Below, one piece after another: positions 27,452 through 35,939 of a stretch of DNA of 64,000 nt. The DNA lies in contig CAWJEG010000007.1 in NCBI GenBank assembly GCA_963841845.1, positions 496,001 through 560,000 on the forward strand, given 5' to 3'. Position numbers and translations under genes: made by a program. Source of the stretch: CAVVGZ01 sp963841845 (lineage in GTDB: Bacteria > Chloroflexota > Anaerolineae > Anaerolineales > Anaerolineaceae). Every line of letters starts with the position of its first letter. Position 1 is the stretch's first letter. The notes beneath the pieces are model-generated. The model had not been told where the DNA came from. It searched no databases and saw nothing but the letters and a program-made list of their open reading frames with translations.

Positions 27452-28654
27452 CTAAACCGCCTGCATCCGGTGATTCATCCTTATCAAAAATAGGAACATC
27501 AAAACCGCAAGCACAACCAATCCATAGGCTCCAACCTGGCCCAGGCGGGATACCAAACCCATCCATCCGATAGTTGATTCTTCAAGATAGGCAGAGAACC
27601 CGGCCAGGACCCCAAATGTATTCCATAGACCATGCACAAATACCGCCAGCAAAATGGCAAATCCCGGTTGGATTATCTTGTGGCTGCGCCAGGCAGACAC
27701 CATCCCCCAGCCAACCAGACCGGAGGCAACCGTGTGCAGTAATCCCGTACCCAAACGCGCCAGTACAACCTCAGCCCAACCATCCAGGAAAGGGGTACCA
27801 AACAGACCCAGGCTCTCTAAAAAAGCAAAGATGCCGCCGCAAATTAACCCTGCTTCGAAACCTTCTGCGGGTTTGAGATCCTTCCCGGCAAAAAACCACA
27901 GTGCAGACGGTTTTAGCAATTCTTCTATCAAGGGGATAAAAAATGCAACTACCGCCAGGACAATCACCAAAACCCACGGATTATTTAGCAACGGTTTTAA
28001 AGCATTCGTAACAATCTCTGAATCGATTGGATTATTTTGGATTTCCTGGCCGAGGCGCGTAATTTCTTGCAGGATTTCCGGCTGACCAGCCAACCAGAAC
28101 AGGAACATTACTAGCAGGACTCCTATCAGCATAATTTCGGCAAATATAATCAGGAAAGGATTTACAATCACACCGTAACTGATTAATCCCCAATCGCGCC
28201 TTGCCTGTTTTGCGCCGATTTTTTTACGTCCCATCTCTACAAACCAGAATATAGGAATGCCGACCACCACCGCTTGCAGGGGAGGCAGGATCAACCAGTT
28301 TAATCCCGAAACATCCGAAACAAATTGTCCAAATAGCACCAGCAGCGGCCATACCAGCATTAACCAGTTGGCAACCCGTGCTGAAGAAGGCAGCTTCCAT
28401 TTGGGAAGCTCCATGGATAGCACGCGTGAGCAAGCGAATACGATACTGGGGATAATCAGGATGGAAATGAAAACAAATGTCCAGGCTAACGAAAAAATCT
28501 GGAACAAGCCCTCGGTCTGCAATCCCCCTTGCAGTAAGGTTATTATCCCCATAAAAAAGAGGATTGATGCAGCAGTCAGCGCCCCTAATAAAACCGGCGC
28601 GCTGACTGCAAGAATTACTATAGATGAATAAGATACGCTTGATGAGCGCTGCAC
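27452..28654 (-). CDS. prsW: PrsW family intramembrane glutamic protease
   Basis: The 400-residue protein has about ten hydrophobic helices. It carries PrsW motif 1 EExxK (EELLK, near residue 241), motif 2 FxxxE (FAFLE, near 276) and a third motif, HGLWN, near 340. The third usually reads HxxxD, and the Asn here is a variation. In Bacillus PrsW cuts the anti-sigma factor RsiW. No sigma/anti-sigma pair is seen nearby. The GTG start follows the stop of the upstream DsbA-cyclophilin gene with no gap, so the two are surely cotranscribed. Confidence 0.88.
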   Translation of the reverse strand: MQRSSSVSYSSIVILAVSAPVLLGALTAASILFFMGIITLLQGGLQTEGLFQIFSLAWTFVFISILIIPSIVFACSRVLSMELPKWKLPSSARVANWLMLVWPLLVLFGQFVSDVSGLNWLILPPLQAVVVGIPIFWFVEMGRKKIGAKQARRDWGLISYGVIVNPFLIIFAEIMLIGVLLVMFLFWLAGQPEILQEITRLGQEIQNNPIDSEIVTNALKPLLNNPWVLVIVLAVVAFFIPLIEELLKPSALWFFAGKDLKPAEGFEAGLICGGIFAFLESLGLFGTPFLDGWAEVVLARLGTGLLHTVASGLVGWGMVSAWRSHKIIQPGFAILLAVFVHGLWNTFGVLAGFSAYLEESTIGWMGLVSRLGQVGAYGLVVLAVLMFLFLIRMNHRMQAV

Positions 28655-29947
28655 TTACTTCGCCTCAATCACCACATCCTTGATTACATCCCCTGGAGGT
28701 AAATCACCCCCCGCTTCAGGATTCCGTGCGGTTAATTTTTCAGCCACATCCATGCCTTCTATCACCCTGGCGAAGATGGTGTACTGGCCATCCAGCTGCG
28801 GAAGTGCATCAAAGGTGATAAAGAATTGGCTGCCGTTTGTATTGGCACCTGAATTGGCCATTCCCACCAGGCCGGGAGCATCATATTTAAGATCCATGCT
28901 GATTTCGTTGTCATAGACAAACCCGGGATCACCCATTCCTGTACCGCTGGGATCACCGGACTGCGCCACAAATCCAGGCAGCACGCGGTGGAAGGTAACA
29001 TTATCGAACCAATCATTTTGCGCCAGGTAGACAAAACTGTTCACAGTGACTGGAGCCACATCCGGTAATAACTGCAGTACAATGTCCCCTTTATCTGTTT
29101 TTAGCGTGGCGGTATAGTCCTTCCCGGGATCAATCACATCCGGCGGACATTCCTTGAACTGCTGGTCTGCCATTTCATTCAGCTTCAATATACCTTCCAG
29201 GCTGGAGTAATCGCTCGGACTGAAAGGCTTATGGTTATAAAGGGTGAACGGTGTGCCTGGCAGACCGATGGCTACGCCATTGTCCTGGGCGTCCTTCACT
29301 TTCTTGACAATTTCCTCAGAGGTCAGGTCTTTCGTAAACTGGTCTTTGTCAAGGTCTAATTGACCGGCCTTGTCTATCAGCCAGGTTTCAAATTCGGCTG
29401 GAGGCAGGGAGGACCAATTTTGCTGCTCGGAAAAGAGGAAATCCTTCATTGCGAAAAATTTATCGTAATCCTGTTTGCCGGCAGCTTCCGCTGCCTGGGC
29501 AGCAAGCAATGCATTTCCATGGCTGGGAAGAGGAAAATGGCGAAATACGGTTCTTACTTCATCCGGATGCTCCTCAAGCAGTCTGGTCAAATTTGGTTCA
29601 AACAATGCACAGTAAGGGCATTGGAGATCGCTGTATACAATTAAGGTTACCGGAGCATCCCCGCTTCCCTGCACCCAATCTCCCTCAGTGACCTCTGGGA
29701 TAACTTCCAATATCTCGGCATCAGGTTCACTGCTGACTACCTGGCATGTCGCCTCAACTTCTTGCGGACTGGCGCTGGTGGCAGAGGTTTCTGTCGAACT
29801 CACCGCCGCAGATCCCTGTGTAGGTGTTGGTTCTACCAGGGTTTCCGGGGACGCAGTGGGCTCAACTACTGCCGCTTGACCTGCCGGGGAGCAGGCTGCC
29901 AGTATGATTACAACCATTAAAAAAAGGACTACCTTTATATGCTTCAT
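28655..29947 (-). CDS. Lipoprotein fusing a DsbA-like thioredoxin domain to a cyclophilin-type prolyl isomerase
   Basis: After a lipoprotein signal (VVIILAAC) and a Ser/Thr/Pro-rich stalk (to about residue 75) comes a DsbA_4-like thioredoxin domain. It has the active site CPYC near residue 108 and the cis-Pro in GLPGTPF near 226. From about 265 to the end there is a cyclophilin domain with FHRVLPGFVAQSGDP, NTNGSQFFI and QYTIFARV. Both are folding activities for secreted proteins, disulfide chemistry and Pro isomerisation, here on one membrane-tethered chain. GGAAG precedes ATG 29947, and an earlier in-frame ATG at 29950 or TTG at 29965 is possible. Confidence 0.9.
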   Translation of the reverse strand: MKHIKVVLFLMVVIILAACSPAGQAAVVEPTASPETLVEPTPTQGSAAVSSTETSATSASPQEVEATCQVVSSEPDAEILEVIPEVTEGDWVQGSGDAPVTLIVYSDLQCPYCALFEPNLTRLLEEHPDEVRTVFRHFPLPSHGNALLAAQAAEAAGKQDYDKFFAMKDFLFSEQQNWSSLPPAEFETWLIDKAGQLDLDKDQFTKDLTSEEIVKKVKDAQDNGVAIGLPGTPFTLYNHKPFSPSDYSSLEGILKLNEMADQQFKECPPDVIDPGKDYTATLKTDKGDIVLQLLPDVAPVTVNSFVYLAQNDWFDNVTFHRVLPGFVAQSGDPSGTGMGDPGFVYDNEISMDLKYDAPGLVGMANSGANTNGSQFFITFDALPQLDGQYTIFARVIEGMDVAEKLTARNPEAGGDLPPGDVIKDVVIEAK

Positions 29948-30032
29948 CATTCTTCCTTTCAACATTTGGTTATCGAAAATCGCTTTCTCTTAAGCGACTT
30001 CCCTGATTATTCACAATAATATCGATTTTCTT

Positions 30033-30659
30033 CTATTTCCTTGGCAAGACCTTGGAAATTATCTTGCAAATTTCTTCCTGGACAAGATCTTTAGACTGGT
30101 TGGCATCAATGATACTCCAACGCTGCGGTTCCTGGCTCGCCATTTTCAAATACCCCTGGCGCACCCGCTTGTGGAAATCCAGGGCATAATCATCCAGGCG
30201 GTTCCATTCCCCTCCCCCTCTGCGCCTGCGGGAAAGCCCTTCTTCAGCCTCAACATCCAGATACAGGGTTAAATCCGGCCACAGGTGTCCGGTGGCGAAG
30301 TTTAGTAAATTGCTCAGTAGGTCGAGATCAACCCCATGCCCGTAGCCCTGGTACGCCAGGGTGGAGTCCGCATAGCGGTCACTGATCACTATTTGACCCT
30401 GTTCTAAACGGGGACGGATGACTTCTTCAACCAGCTGGGCGCGTGCCGCACAAAACAACAAGATTTCTGTGCGTGGGTGCATGCCTTTGTTTTTTAAATC
30501 CCCCAGGATGGTGCGTACCTGGTCACTTATTTCCGTGCCCCCAGGTTCACGGGTTGTGAAAACAGAATAACCCCTCTGCCGGATAAAATCCGCCAGGGGG
30601 TTCACCTGGGAGCTTTTCCCGCTGCCATCCGGACCCTCTAAGGTAATAAACACAAACAA
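30033..30659 (-). CDS. tmk: Thymidylate kinase
   Basis: The 208-residue kinase makes dTDP from dTMP for DNA synthesis. It has the P-loop GPDGSGKS at residues 9-16, the TREPGGTEISDQVR segment, the dTMP-binding DRYADSTLAYQGYG and an Arg-rich LID (SRRRRG). The start is TTG 30659, with AGGAT just upstream. GTG 30653 would give the more usual N terminus beginning FITLEG. It lies 20 bp after the R3H ATPase gene and is probably in the same operon. Confidence 0.93.
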   Translation of the reverse strand: MFVFITLEGPDGSGKSSQVNPLADFIRQRGYSVFTTREPGGTEISDQVRTILGDLKNKGMHPRTEILLFCAARAQLVEEVIRPRLEQGQIVISDRYADSTLAYQGYGHGVDLDLLSNLLNFATGHLWPDLTLYLDVEAEEGLSRRRRGGGEWNRLDDYALDFHKRVRQGYLKMASQEPQRWSIIDANQSKDLVQEEICKIISKVLPRK

Positions 30660-30679
30660 TTCATCCTGTTTTCTTTAAG

Positions 30680-32338
30680 TTACTCCCTGAAGATGCGCAC
30701 TCTTCGATTGGGTTCCTGGCCATAAGAATGCGAGACAAGCTGGGCCTGGCGTGCCATTTCATGTTGAACCCGGCGGATTGCCGCCGAAGCCGGTGGCAGG
30801 TCAACCCAATGCTCCCCGTTTAATACGGCTTCAATAGCTTTATTGGTTCGGTTCGTGATTAGATCATCCTGGCTTTTGAGCTGGGGATAGGAGGCTGCTG
30901 GTTCAGAGCGCAGGTTAAATATTTCTACCAGTGACTGCTCAATTTGATTGATTGTATTTGCCCGCAGTACGTATATCGGCATCCTGCGCTGCTCAGCCTC
31001 AACCAGCACGCGCTGGCGTTTTCGATAGTATGGACGGAGGGTCATCAAAATATCCGCATCCCCCACATCATTCACCACGATTACCGGCACACCTAGATGC
31101 TTGGCGGCCTGGCTCAACCGGTTACGGGCAACGCCGTATGGATAAACCCGGATCGGGCTCAGCGGTCCGTTGTAGGATTCCGGGGCATACTCTGTATCAT
31201 CATTTTCTTCCAGAGCGGACGTCACCGTGTATGTTGTTTTTTGTGAAGACGGACTGCTATAGGATGACCCGCCGTTGCTTGTCCGGCGCATTCCCTGTGA
31301 TTGGGGTCGGGATGTAATGGTGCTCTTCTCAACATGGATTGTTCCCGTTTCATCAAGGTAACGCATTTCCGGCTGCAGGGGAATTCCTCTCACCAGCATA
31401 TCGACAGCTTCAGCCACATCGGGATGTATCAGTAGGCGATCCCGCTCCTGAATTTCAATAAGCACATCAAAGGTAGGAGCAGACCGGCGTTCTAAAACCG
31501 TCTTCTGCGTTCCGCGCCGGCGTGCTTCTTCATCCGAAAGAGTTACAGACTCGATCCCGCCGACCAGGTCAGAAAGAGTGGGGTTGATCAGCAAATTTTC
31601 AAGGGTACGACCGTGCGCCGTTCCAATCAGTTGTACACCCCGCTCCGCAATGGTCCGTGCGGCAGCAGCTTCTAATTCGCGCCCTATTTCATCAATGACA
31701 ATTACTTCCGGATTATGGTTCTCCACCGCTTCGATCATGACCTCGTGCTGCAAAGATGGCATCGAAACTTGCATACGCCGTGCTTTGCCAACCGCCGGGT
31801 GGGGTACATCCCCATCCCCGCCAATTTCATTCGAGGTGTCCACAATCACGACCCTGTATTTTTCAGCCAGAATCCGGGCAGCTTCCCGCAGCATTGTGGT
31901 TTTTCCAATGCCCGGTTTACCGAGAATCAATACACTCTTTCCAGATTCAATTAAATCCTGGATGATATCAATGGTTCCGTACACAGCCCGCCCAACCCGG
32001 CAGGTAAGGCCGACAATATAGGCACGCCGGTTTCGTATTGCAGATATACGGTGTAATGTTCTCTCAAGACCTGCACGGTTATCAGCATCAAATTCACCAA
32101 TTCGTGACACGAGGTACTCAATATCCTCGCGGGTAATCTCTTCCTGGGTCAGAATAATTTCCTCATCCACAAATCGAGCCACTGGCAAGCGCCCTAGGTC
32201 AAGGATTATCTCTAATAAATTATCTGAATTGTTCACCTCATGTGCTGCTTGAGCAATCTTGGGAGGAAATACTTCCATTAATGCCTGTAAATCATCCGTT
32301 ATTCGGCGATGTGGTGGTGTTTTTACCTTTTCACTCAT
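30680..32338 (-). CDS. AAA ATPase with C-terminal R3H domain (SpoIIIAA/Ycf45-like)
   Basis: The roughly 552-residue protein holds a RecA/AAA-type ATPase core. Walker A GKPGIGKTT is near residue 141, VVIVDTSNEIGGDGDV follows, and Walker B is EVIVIDEIGRELEA. This resembles SpoIIIAA and the plastid Ycf45 protein. The C terminus is an R3H single-strand nucleic-acid-binding domain, with RxxxH as RRVQH. The linker of about 60 residues is Ser/Thr-rich. Its role in vegetative cells is unknown. ATG 32338 is chosen over GTG 32359, and neither has a strong ribosome site. Confidence 0.85.
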   Translation of the reverse strand: MSEKVKTPPHRRITDDLQALMEVFPPKIAQAAHEVNNSDNLLEIILDLGRLPVARFVDEEIILTQEEITREDIEYLVSRIGEFDADNRAGLERTLHRISAIRNRRAYIVGLTCRVGRAVYGTIDIIQDLIESGKSVLILGKPGIGKTTMLREAARILAEKYRVVIVDTSNEIGGDGDVPHPAVGKARRMQVSMPSLQHEVMIEAVENHNPEVIVIDEIGRELEAAAARTIAERGVQLIGTAHGRTLENLLINPTLSDLVGGIESVTLSDEEARRRGTQKTVLERRSAPTFDVLIEIQERDRLLIHPDVAEAVDMLVRGIPLQPEMRYLDETGTIHVEKSTITSRPQSQGMRRTSNGGSSYSSPSSQKTTYTVTSALEENDDTEYAPESYNGPLSPIRVYPYGVARNRLSQAAKHLGVPVIVVNDVGDADILMTLRPYYRKRQRVLVEAEQRRMPIYVLRANTINQIEQSLVEIFNLRSEPAASYPQLKSQDDLITNRTNKAIEAVLNGEHWVDLPPASAAIRRVQHEMARQAQLVSHSYGQEPNRRVRIFRE

Positions 32339-32428
32339 AGTTTGTTTATTATAAAGCACCCATCAATAAGTTTTGTTAAAGTTTATTAAATGATTCCCAG
32401 CAGGTATTTCTATCCTGGCTCCCCGTTC

Positions 32429-33352
32429 TCATCTGGGCTCATGATTTGGATCCATCTGTATTCCCGCCATTGGAATCGTTGGTTCGGTCTTTGGATTGGT
32501 TTCCATTACTGCCCGTCTCTCGTTTGTAATGGGTACGCGCTGATACGTTGCCAGGTGTTTTATCATTAAAACCTGTCGCGGGGAGGTTTCCCAGTTTTCT
32601 TCTGACAGGTATTTTTCCATCCAGGACTGGTATGAGCGGATAACCAGATAAAATGCCCGTTTGGGTGAGAGCATAACCTTATGAACCAGGCAGCGCAGCA
32701 TTAATTCGGTATCTTGCGCATCGGGATGGATGATCGGTTGGACGACATCCCCCAATGGACCGGATTTATGGAATGCAAAAGCTACCGCTTCCCCCTCCTG
32801 TACGCATACCCAGCCTTGCAGCGCACCCGAAGGAAGAGGTTCAGTCCCCTGAACGAGAGGTGGCACCAGTGACTGGTAAAGATTTCTCACACCGATCCCA
32901 CTGCGCGAGGATATTGGGCTCCAGGAAAAGTCTTCTTCCTGACAGGCAATAATATTGCTTGTCCTTTTAAAGATATGCTGGTGGGTATAGACAGAATAAC
33001 CACATTTTCTGAAAATTTCGAAAGCCTGGCTGTCTTCCTCCAGGTCTGCCAACAGGCTCAGTATGCCGCAGTTACCAGCTTCTATTGCCAGCCCATCCAG
33101 CAAGTTGGCTGTTTCATTGCTGTCTATATCTTCTTCTGGAAGGATAAAGGAAAGGTGTGCCGAACGCTCCCCACGAGTAACGCGTACCCTTCCTATGCGG
33201 TCTTTTTTATATTTGGATCCCGGTGCTACCGCGGTAATGGATTCTTCGGATGAACCCAGGTTCTCCATCAGCGCGCTGACACCAACCGGATTACCGCTTG
33301 TCAACATTTGGGTGCTGTCCAAACAAAGCACTTGGTTGCGATGGCGGATCAA
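32429..33352 (-). CDS. GNAT-like protein of unknown function
   Basis: The 307-residue soluble protein is not firmly recognised. Its first half has LLADLEEDSQAFEIFRKCGY followed by YTHQHIFKR, which looks like the acetyl-CoA-binding end of a GNAT fold. The second half, with LVIRSYQSWMEKYL and a GFVW-like core, may be a second, degenerate GNAT. The catalytic status is unclear. The start is uncertain: TTG 33352 is the given choice, and the frame stays open further upstream into pdxT. It follows pdxT by 20 bp and is probably cotranscribed. Confidence 0.5.
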   Translation of the reverse strand: MIRHRNQVLCLDSTQMLTSGNPVGVSALMENLGSSEESITAVAPGSKYKKDRIGRVRVTRGERSAHLSFILPEEDIDSNETANLLDGLAIEAGNCGILSLLADLEEDSQAFEIFRKCGYSVYTHQHIFKRTSNIIACQEEDFSWSPISSRSGIGVRNLYQSLVPPLVQGTEPLPSGALQGWVCVQEGEAVAFAFHKSGPLGDVVQPIIHPDAQDTELMLRCLVHKVMLSPKRAFYLVIRSYQSWMEKYLSEENWETSPRQVLMIKHLATYQRVPITNERRAVMETNPKTEPTIPMAGIQMDPNHEPR

Positions 33353-33372
33353 ATAATAAAGATCATACCAGG

Positions 33373-33966
33373 CTATCGTTCGGATTGTGATTTTACTAAC
33401 TCCAAAAAGTAACGGTGGAATCGGTCATCACCGCTTAATTCCGGGTGAAAGGACGTTGCCAGCAATTTATTTTGCCTGGCAGCTACAATGGATCCGTCTT
33501 CAAGCGTAAGGATAACCTCGGCCTTCCCATAGACGTTCTGAATGATCGGAGCGCGGATAAAAACTGCCCGGAATGGCTTTCCATTCAGGCCCACTGTTTT
33601 CAGGATTGGAACTTCCAGGGAAATTTCAAAACTATCCACTTGGCGCCCGAAAGCATTTCGGGTAACCTGGATATCCATTAATCCAAGTATTGGCTGGTCT
33701 CGTTGAATATCCTTGGCAAGCATTATCGCCCCGGCACATGTTCCCCAGATGGCTTTTTCTTTTCCAAAGCGAATTAATGGTTCAACAAGGCCATAATCCT
33801 GCGCCAGTTTTCCAATTGTTGTCGACTCACCACCCGGAATAATTAAACCATGCAGACTCTGCAGTTGTTCCGGTAGGCGGACCTGGGTAACTTCAACCCC
33901 AAGGTTTTTCAACATCAACTGGTGTTCTAGAAAATCTCCCTGCAAAGCAAGAACACCAATTTTCAT
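33373..33966 (-). CDS. pdxT: Pyridoxal 5'-phosphate synthase glutaminase subunit PdxT
   Basis: The 197-residue class I glutaminase hydrolyses glutamine and passes ammonia to PdxS. It has PGGEST near residue 45, the nucleophile Cys in GTCAGAI near 75 and the catalytic His-x-Glu in SFHPEL near 170. The ATG at 33966 starts 8 bp after the pdxS stop and gives the canonical MKIGVLALQG. A TTG at 33981 would overlap pdxS. Confidence 0.95.
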   Translation of the reverse strand: MKIGVLALQGDFLEHQLMLKNLGVEVTQVRLPEQLQSLHGLIIPGGESTTIGKLAQDYGLVEPLIRFGKEKAIWGTCAGAIMLAKDIQRDQPILGLMDIQVTRNAFGRQVDSFEISLEVPILKTVGLNGKPFRAVFIRAPIIQNVYGKAEVILTLEDGSIVAARQNKLLATSFHPELSGDDRFHRYFLELVKSQSER

Positions 33967-33974
33967 AGGCGAGC

Positions 33975-34862
33975 TTACCAACCTCTTCCGGCAATGAGTT
34001 CCGTATCCATCATCGAGGATATTTGTCGTCCAACCATCGCCTCTCCCAGGTTCCGGCTGACCTCGGCCAGGATATCGGCGTCCCGGTAATGCGTGGTTGC
34101 TTTTACAATGGCTGCCGCCCTCTTGGCAGGATCGCCGGATTTAAAAATACCAGATCCAACAAATACACCATCCACACCCAGCTGCATCATCAGGGCTGCA
34201 TCAGCAGGAGTAGCAATCCCGCCGGCCGCGAAATTTACTACCGGTAAACCACCAAGCTTTTTAGTCTCCAAAACCAGCTCGTATGGAGCACCCAGGTTCT
34301 TGGCATAGGACATCAACTCTTCATCTGGCATATTCTGTAGGGCACGAATTGCACCCAGAACGGTCCGGGCATGTCTCACCGCCTCAACCACATCACCAGT
34401 GCCAGCCTCTCCTTTCGTCCGGATCATTGCCGCCCCTTCACCAATCCTGCGCAGGGCTTCACCCAGATTGCGGCAGCCGCACACGAAAGGCACCTTAAAC
34501 TGGTGTTTGTTGACATGGTGTTCTTCATCCGCGGGAGTTAATACCTCAGACTCATCAATATAATCAATACCGATCGCTTCCAGGATCTGCGCTTCAACAA
34601 AATGACCGATACGGCATTTAGCCATCACCGGGATGGAGACAGCATCCATGATTTTCAGAATGATGTCCGGGTCGCTCATCCGCGCTACCCCGCCATCTGC
34701 ACGGATATCTGCAGGTACTCGTTCAAGCGCCATCACCGCTACCGCACCGGCATCCTCAGCTATCTTTGCATGTTCTGGGGTGACTACATCCATAATTACC
34801 CCGCCCTTTAACATCTGGGCTAAACCTTTTTTTACATTAAAGGTCGCAATTTCTTTGTCCAT
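33975..34862 (-). CDS. pdxS: Pyridoxal 5'-phosphate synthase subunit PdxS
   Basis: PdxS builds pyridoxal 5'-phosphate from ribose 5-phosphate, glyceraldehyde 3-phosphate and ammonia in a dodecamer with PdxT. The 295-residue barrel shows GGVIMDVVTPEHA, the Schiff-base Lys in VMAKCRIGHF and the second Lys in IRTKGEAGTG. The ATG at 34862 is fixed by GGAGG five bases upstream. The TTG at 34874 lies within that ribosome site. An extended -10 (TGGTAAAAT) lies about 40 bp upstream. Confidence 0.97.
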   Translation of the reverse strand: MDKEIATFNVKKGLAQMLKGGVIMDVVTPEHAKIAEDAGAVAVMALERVPADIRADGGVARMSDPDIILKIMDAVSIPVMAKCRIGHFVEAQILEAIGIDYIDESEVLTPADEEHHVNKHQFKVPFVCGCRNLGEALRRIGEGAAMIRTKGEAGTGDVVEAVRHARTVLGAIRALQNMPDEELMSYAKNLGAPYELVLETKKLGGLPVVNFAAGGIATPADAALMMQLGVDGVFVGSGIFKSGDPAKRAAAIVKATTHYRDADILAEVSRNLGEAMVGRQISSMMDTELIAGRGW

Positions 34863-35096
34863 AACATCCTCCAAATTTCATTCTAAGTCCAACTTCCTCT
34901 TGATTTTACCATGCCTGCAGGTTTCTTTCACCCCATCCTCACACTTGGTGATCATCAGCAGGCTGGACGGGCCTTCTACACCAGATTCAAGTGACATTGG
35001 TTCCCTATTTAAAAGCAGAACCCCACCTGATTCTCTGGTTCGAGAAAAAATGGGGTATGTTTCGTTATTAAACAGGATATCCAGGTCCCGCGGACC

Positions 35097-35867
35097 TCAG
35101 GATTTACTTCTCCAAACATATATTCCCAGGCCTGCCCCAACCAGGACCAATATACCTCCCACAATCCCCAGCAGCGGTGATCTCCCGCCTTCACTTACCG
35201 GTGCTGGAATCGCCATGGAACTGATTTGTGCACCAAAATCCAATATCGAACTCTCACCGGCACGCAGGGTCAGGGCATAATTCATCAATGTGGTCGAATT
35301 GTATCCTTCCGGGGCAGCCACGCTGATATTGTATTCCCCTTCCGGGATATCCGGGAAGCATAATGGATCCAATCCAAAAATGGTGGTGTCCACCAGAGAA
35401 ATATCACCCTCCCGGTCTGTTACACTGACTTCACCGCCGGGGATAGCTGCTTCATTCTCCTCCGCCATGGCGTTACCGTTTACATCGTTGTAAAGGAAGA
35501 CACAGATAGAGCCGTTGCCATTGAATGGGGTTGGTGTTGGTCCGGATGGCGTGGGTGTCACCGCAGGTGCCGCAGGCGCTTCCTCAACAACCGCCAGCAG
35601 CAGCTCCTGCCCCTCCATCAGTGTGCAATCGGCATCAAGGTTGTTCAGTGCCCGCAGTTGATCAATGGAGGTTCCGGTTTTCAGCGAGATGCTGAGACAG
35701 TTCTCTCCGGGACTGACAATGTAAAGAATCCTTCCATTTGCACTTGCGGTAGGGGTCTGGTATAACACCTGTGGATTTGGCTTGGCAGAGGCTGGGAATG
35801 ACATGAGCAGAAGGACGAATCCCACCCACAAAATACCAGAGATGCTGAGGAAGATTTTATTTTTCAT
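35097..35867 (-). CDS. Surface protein with LysM domain, SdrD-type beta-sandwich and C-terminal membrane anchor
   Basis: The 256-residue protein has a signal peptide (residues 1-28) and a LysM domain (about 46-92; YIVSPGENCLSISLKTG and IDQLRALNN). A Pro/Thr linker and an SdrD/Cna-B-like domain (about 119-215, starting ICVFLYNDVNGN) follow, then a C-terminal helix (about 230-250) with a basic stop. LysM binds N-acetylglucosamine polymers such as peptidoglycan. It is likely to stand on the outer face of the membrane and touch the wall. It is separated from recN by 72 bp. Confidence 0.8.
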   Translation of the reverse strand: MKNKIFLSISGILWVGFVLLLMSFPASAKPNPQVLYQTPTASANGRILYIVSPGENCLSISLKTGTSIDQLRALNNLDADCTLMEGQELLLAVVEEAPAAPAVTPTPSGPTPTPFNGNGSICVFLYNDVNGNAMAEENEAAIPGGEVSVTDREGDISLVDTTIFGLDPLCFPDIPEGEYNISVAAPEGYNSTTLMNYALTLRAGESSILDFGAQISSMAIPAPVSEGGRSPLLGIVGGILVLVGAGLGIYVWRSKS

Positions 35868-35939
35868 AAGACATCAGAGCGTCATTATAACATTGCATGC
35901 ACAATATGGATATTTATACCAGGCAGGATTGAATGGTGA

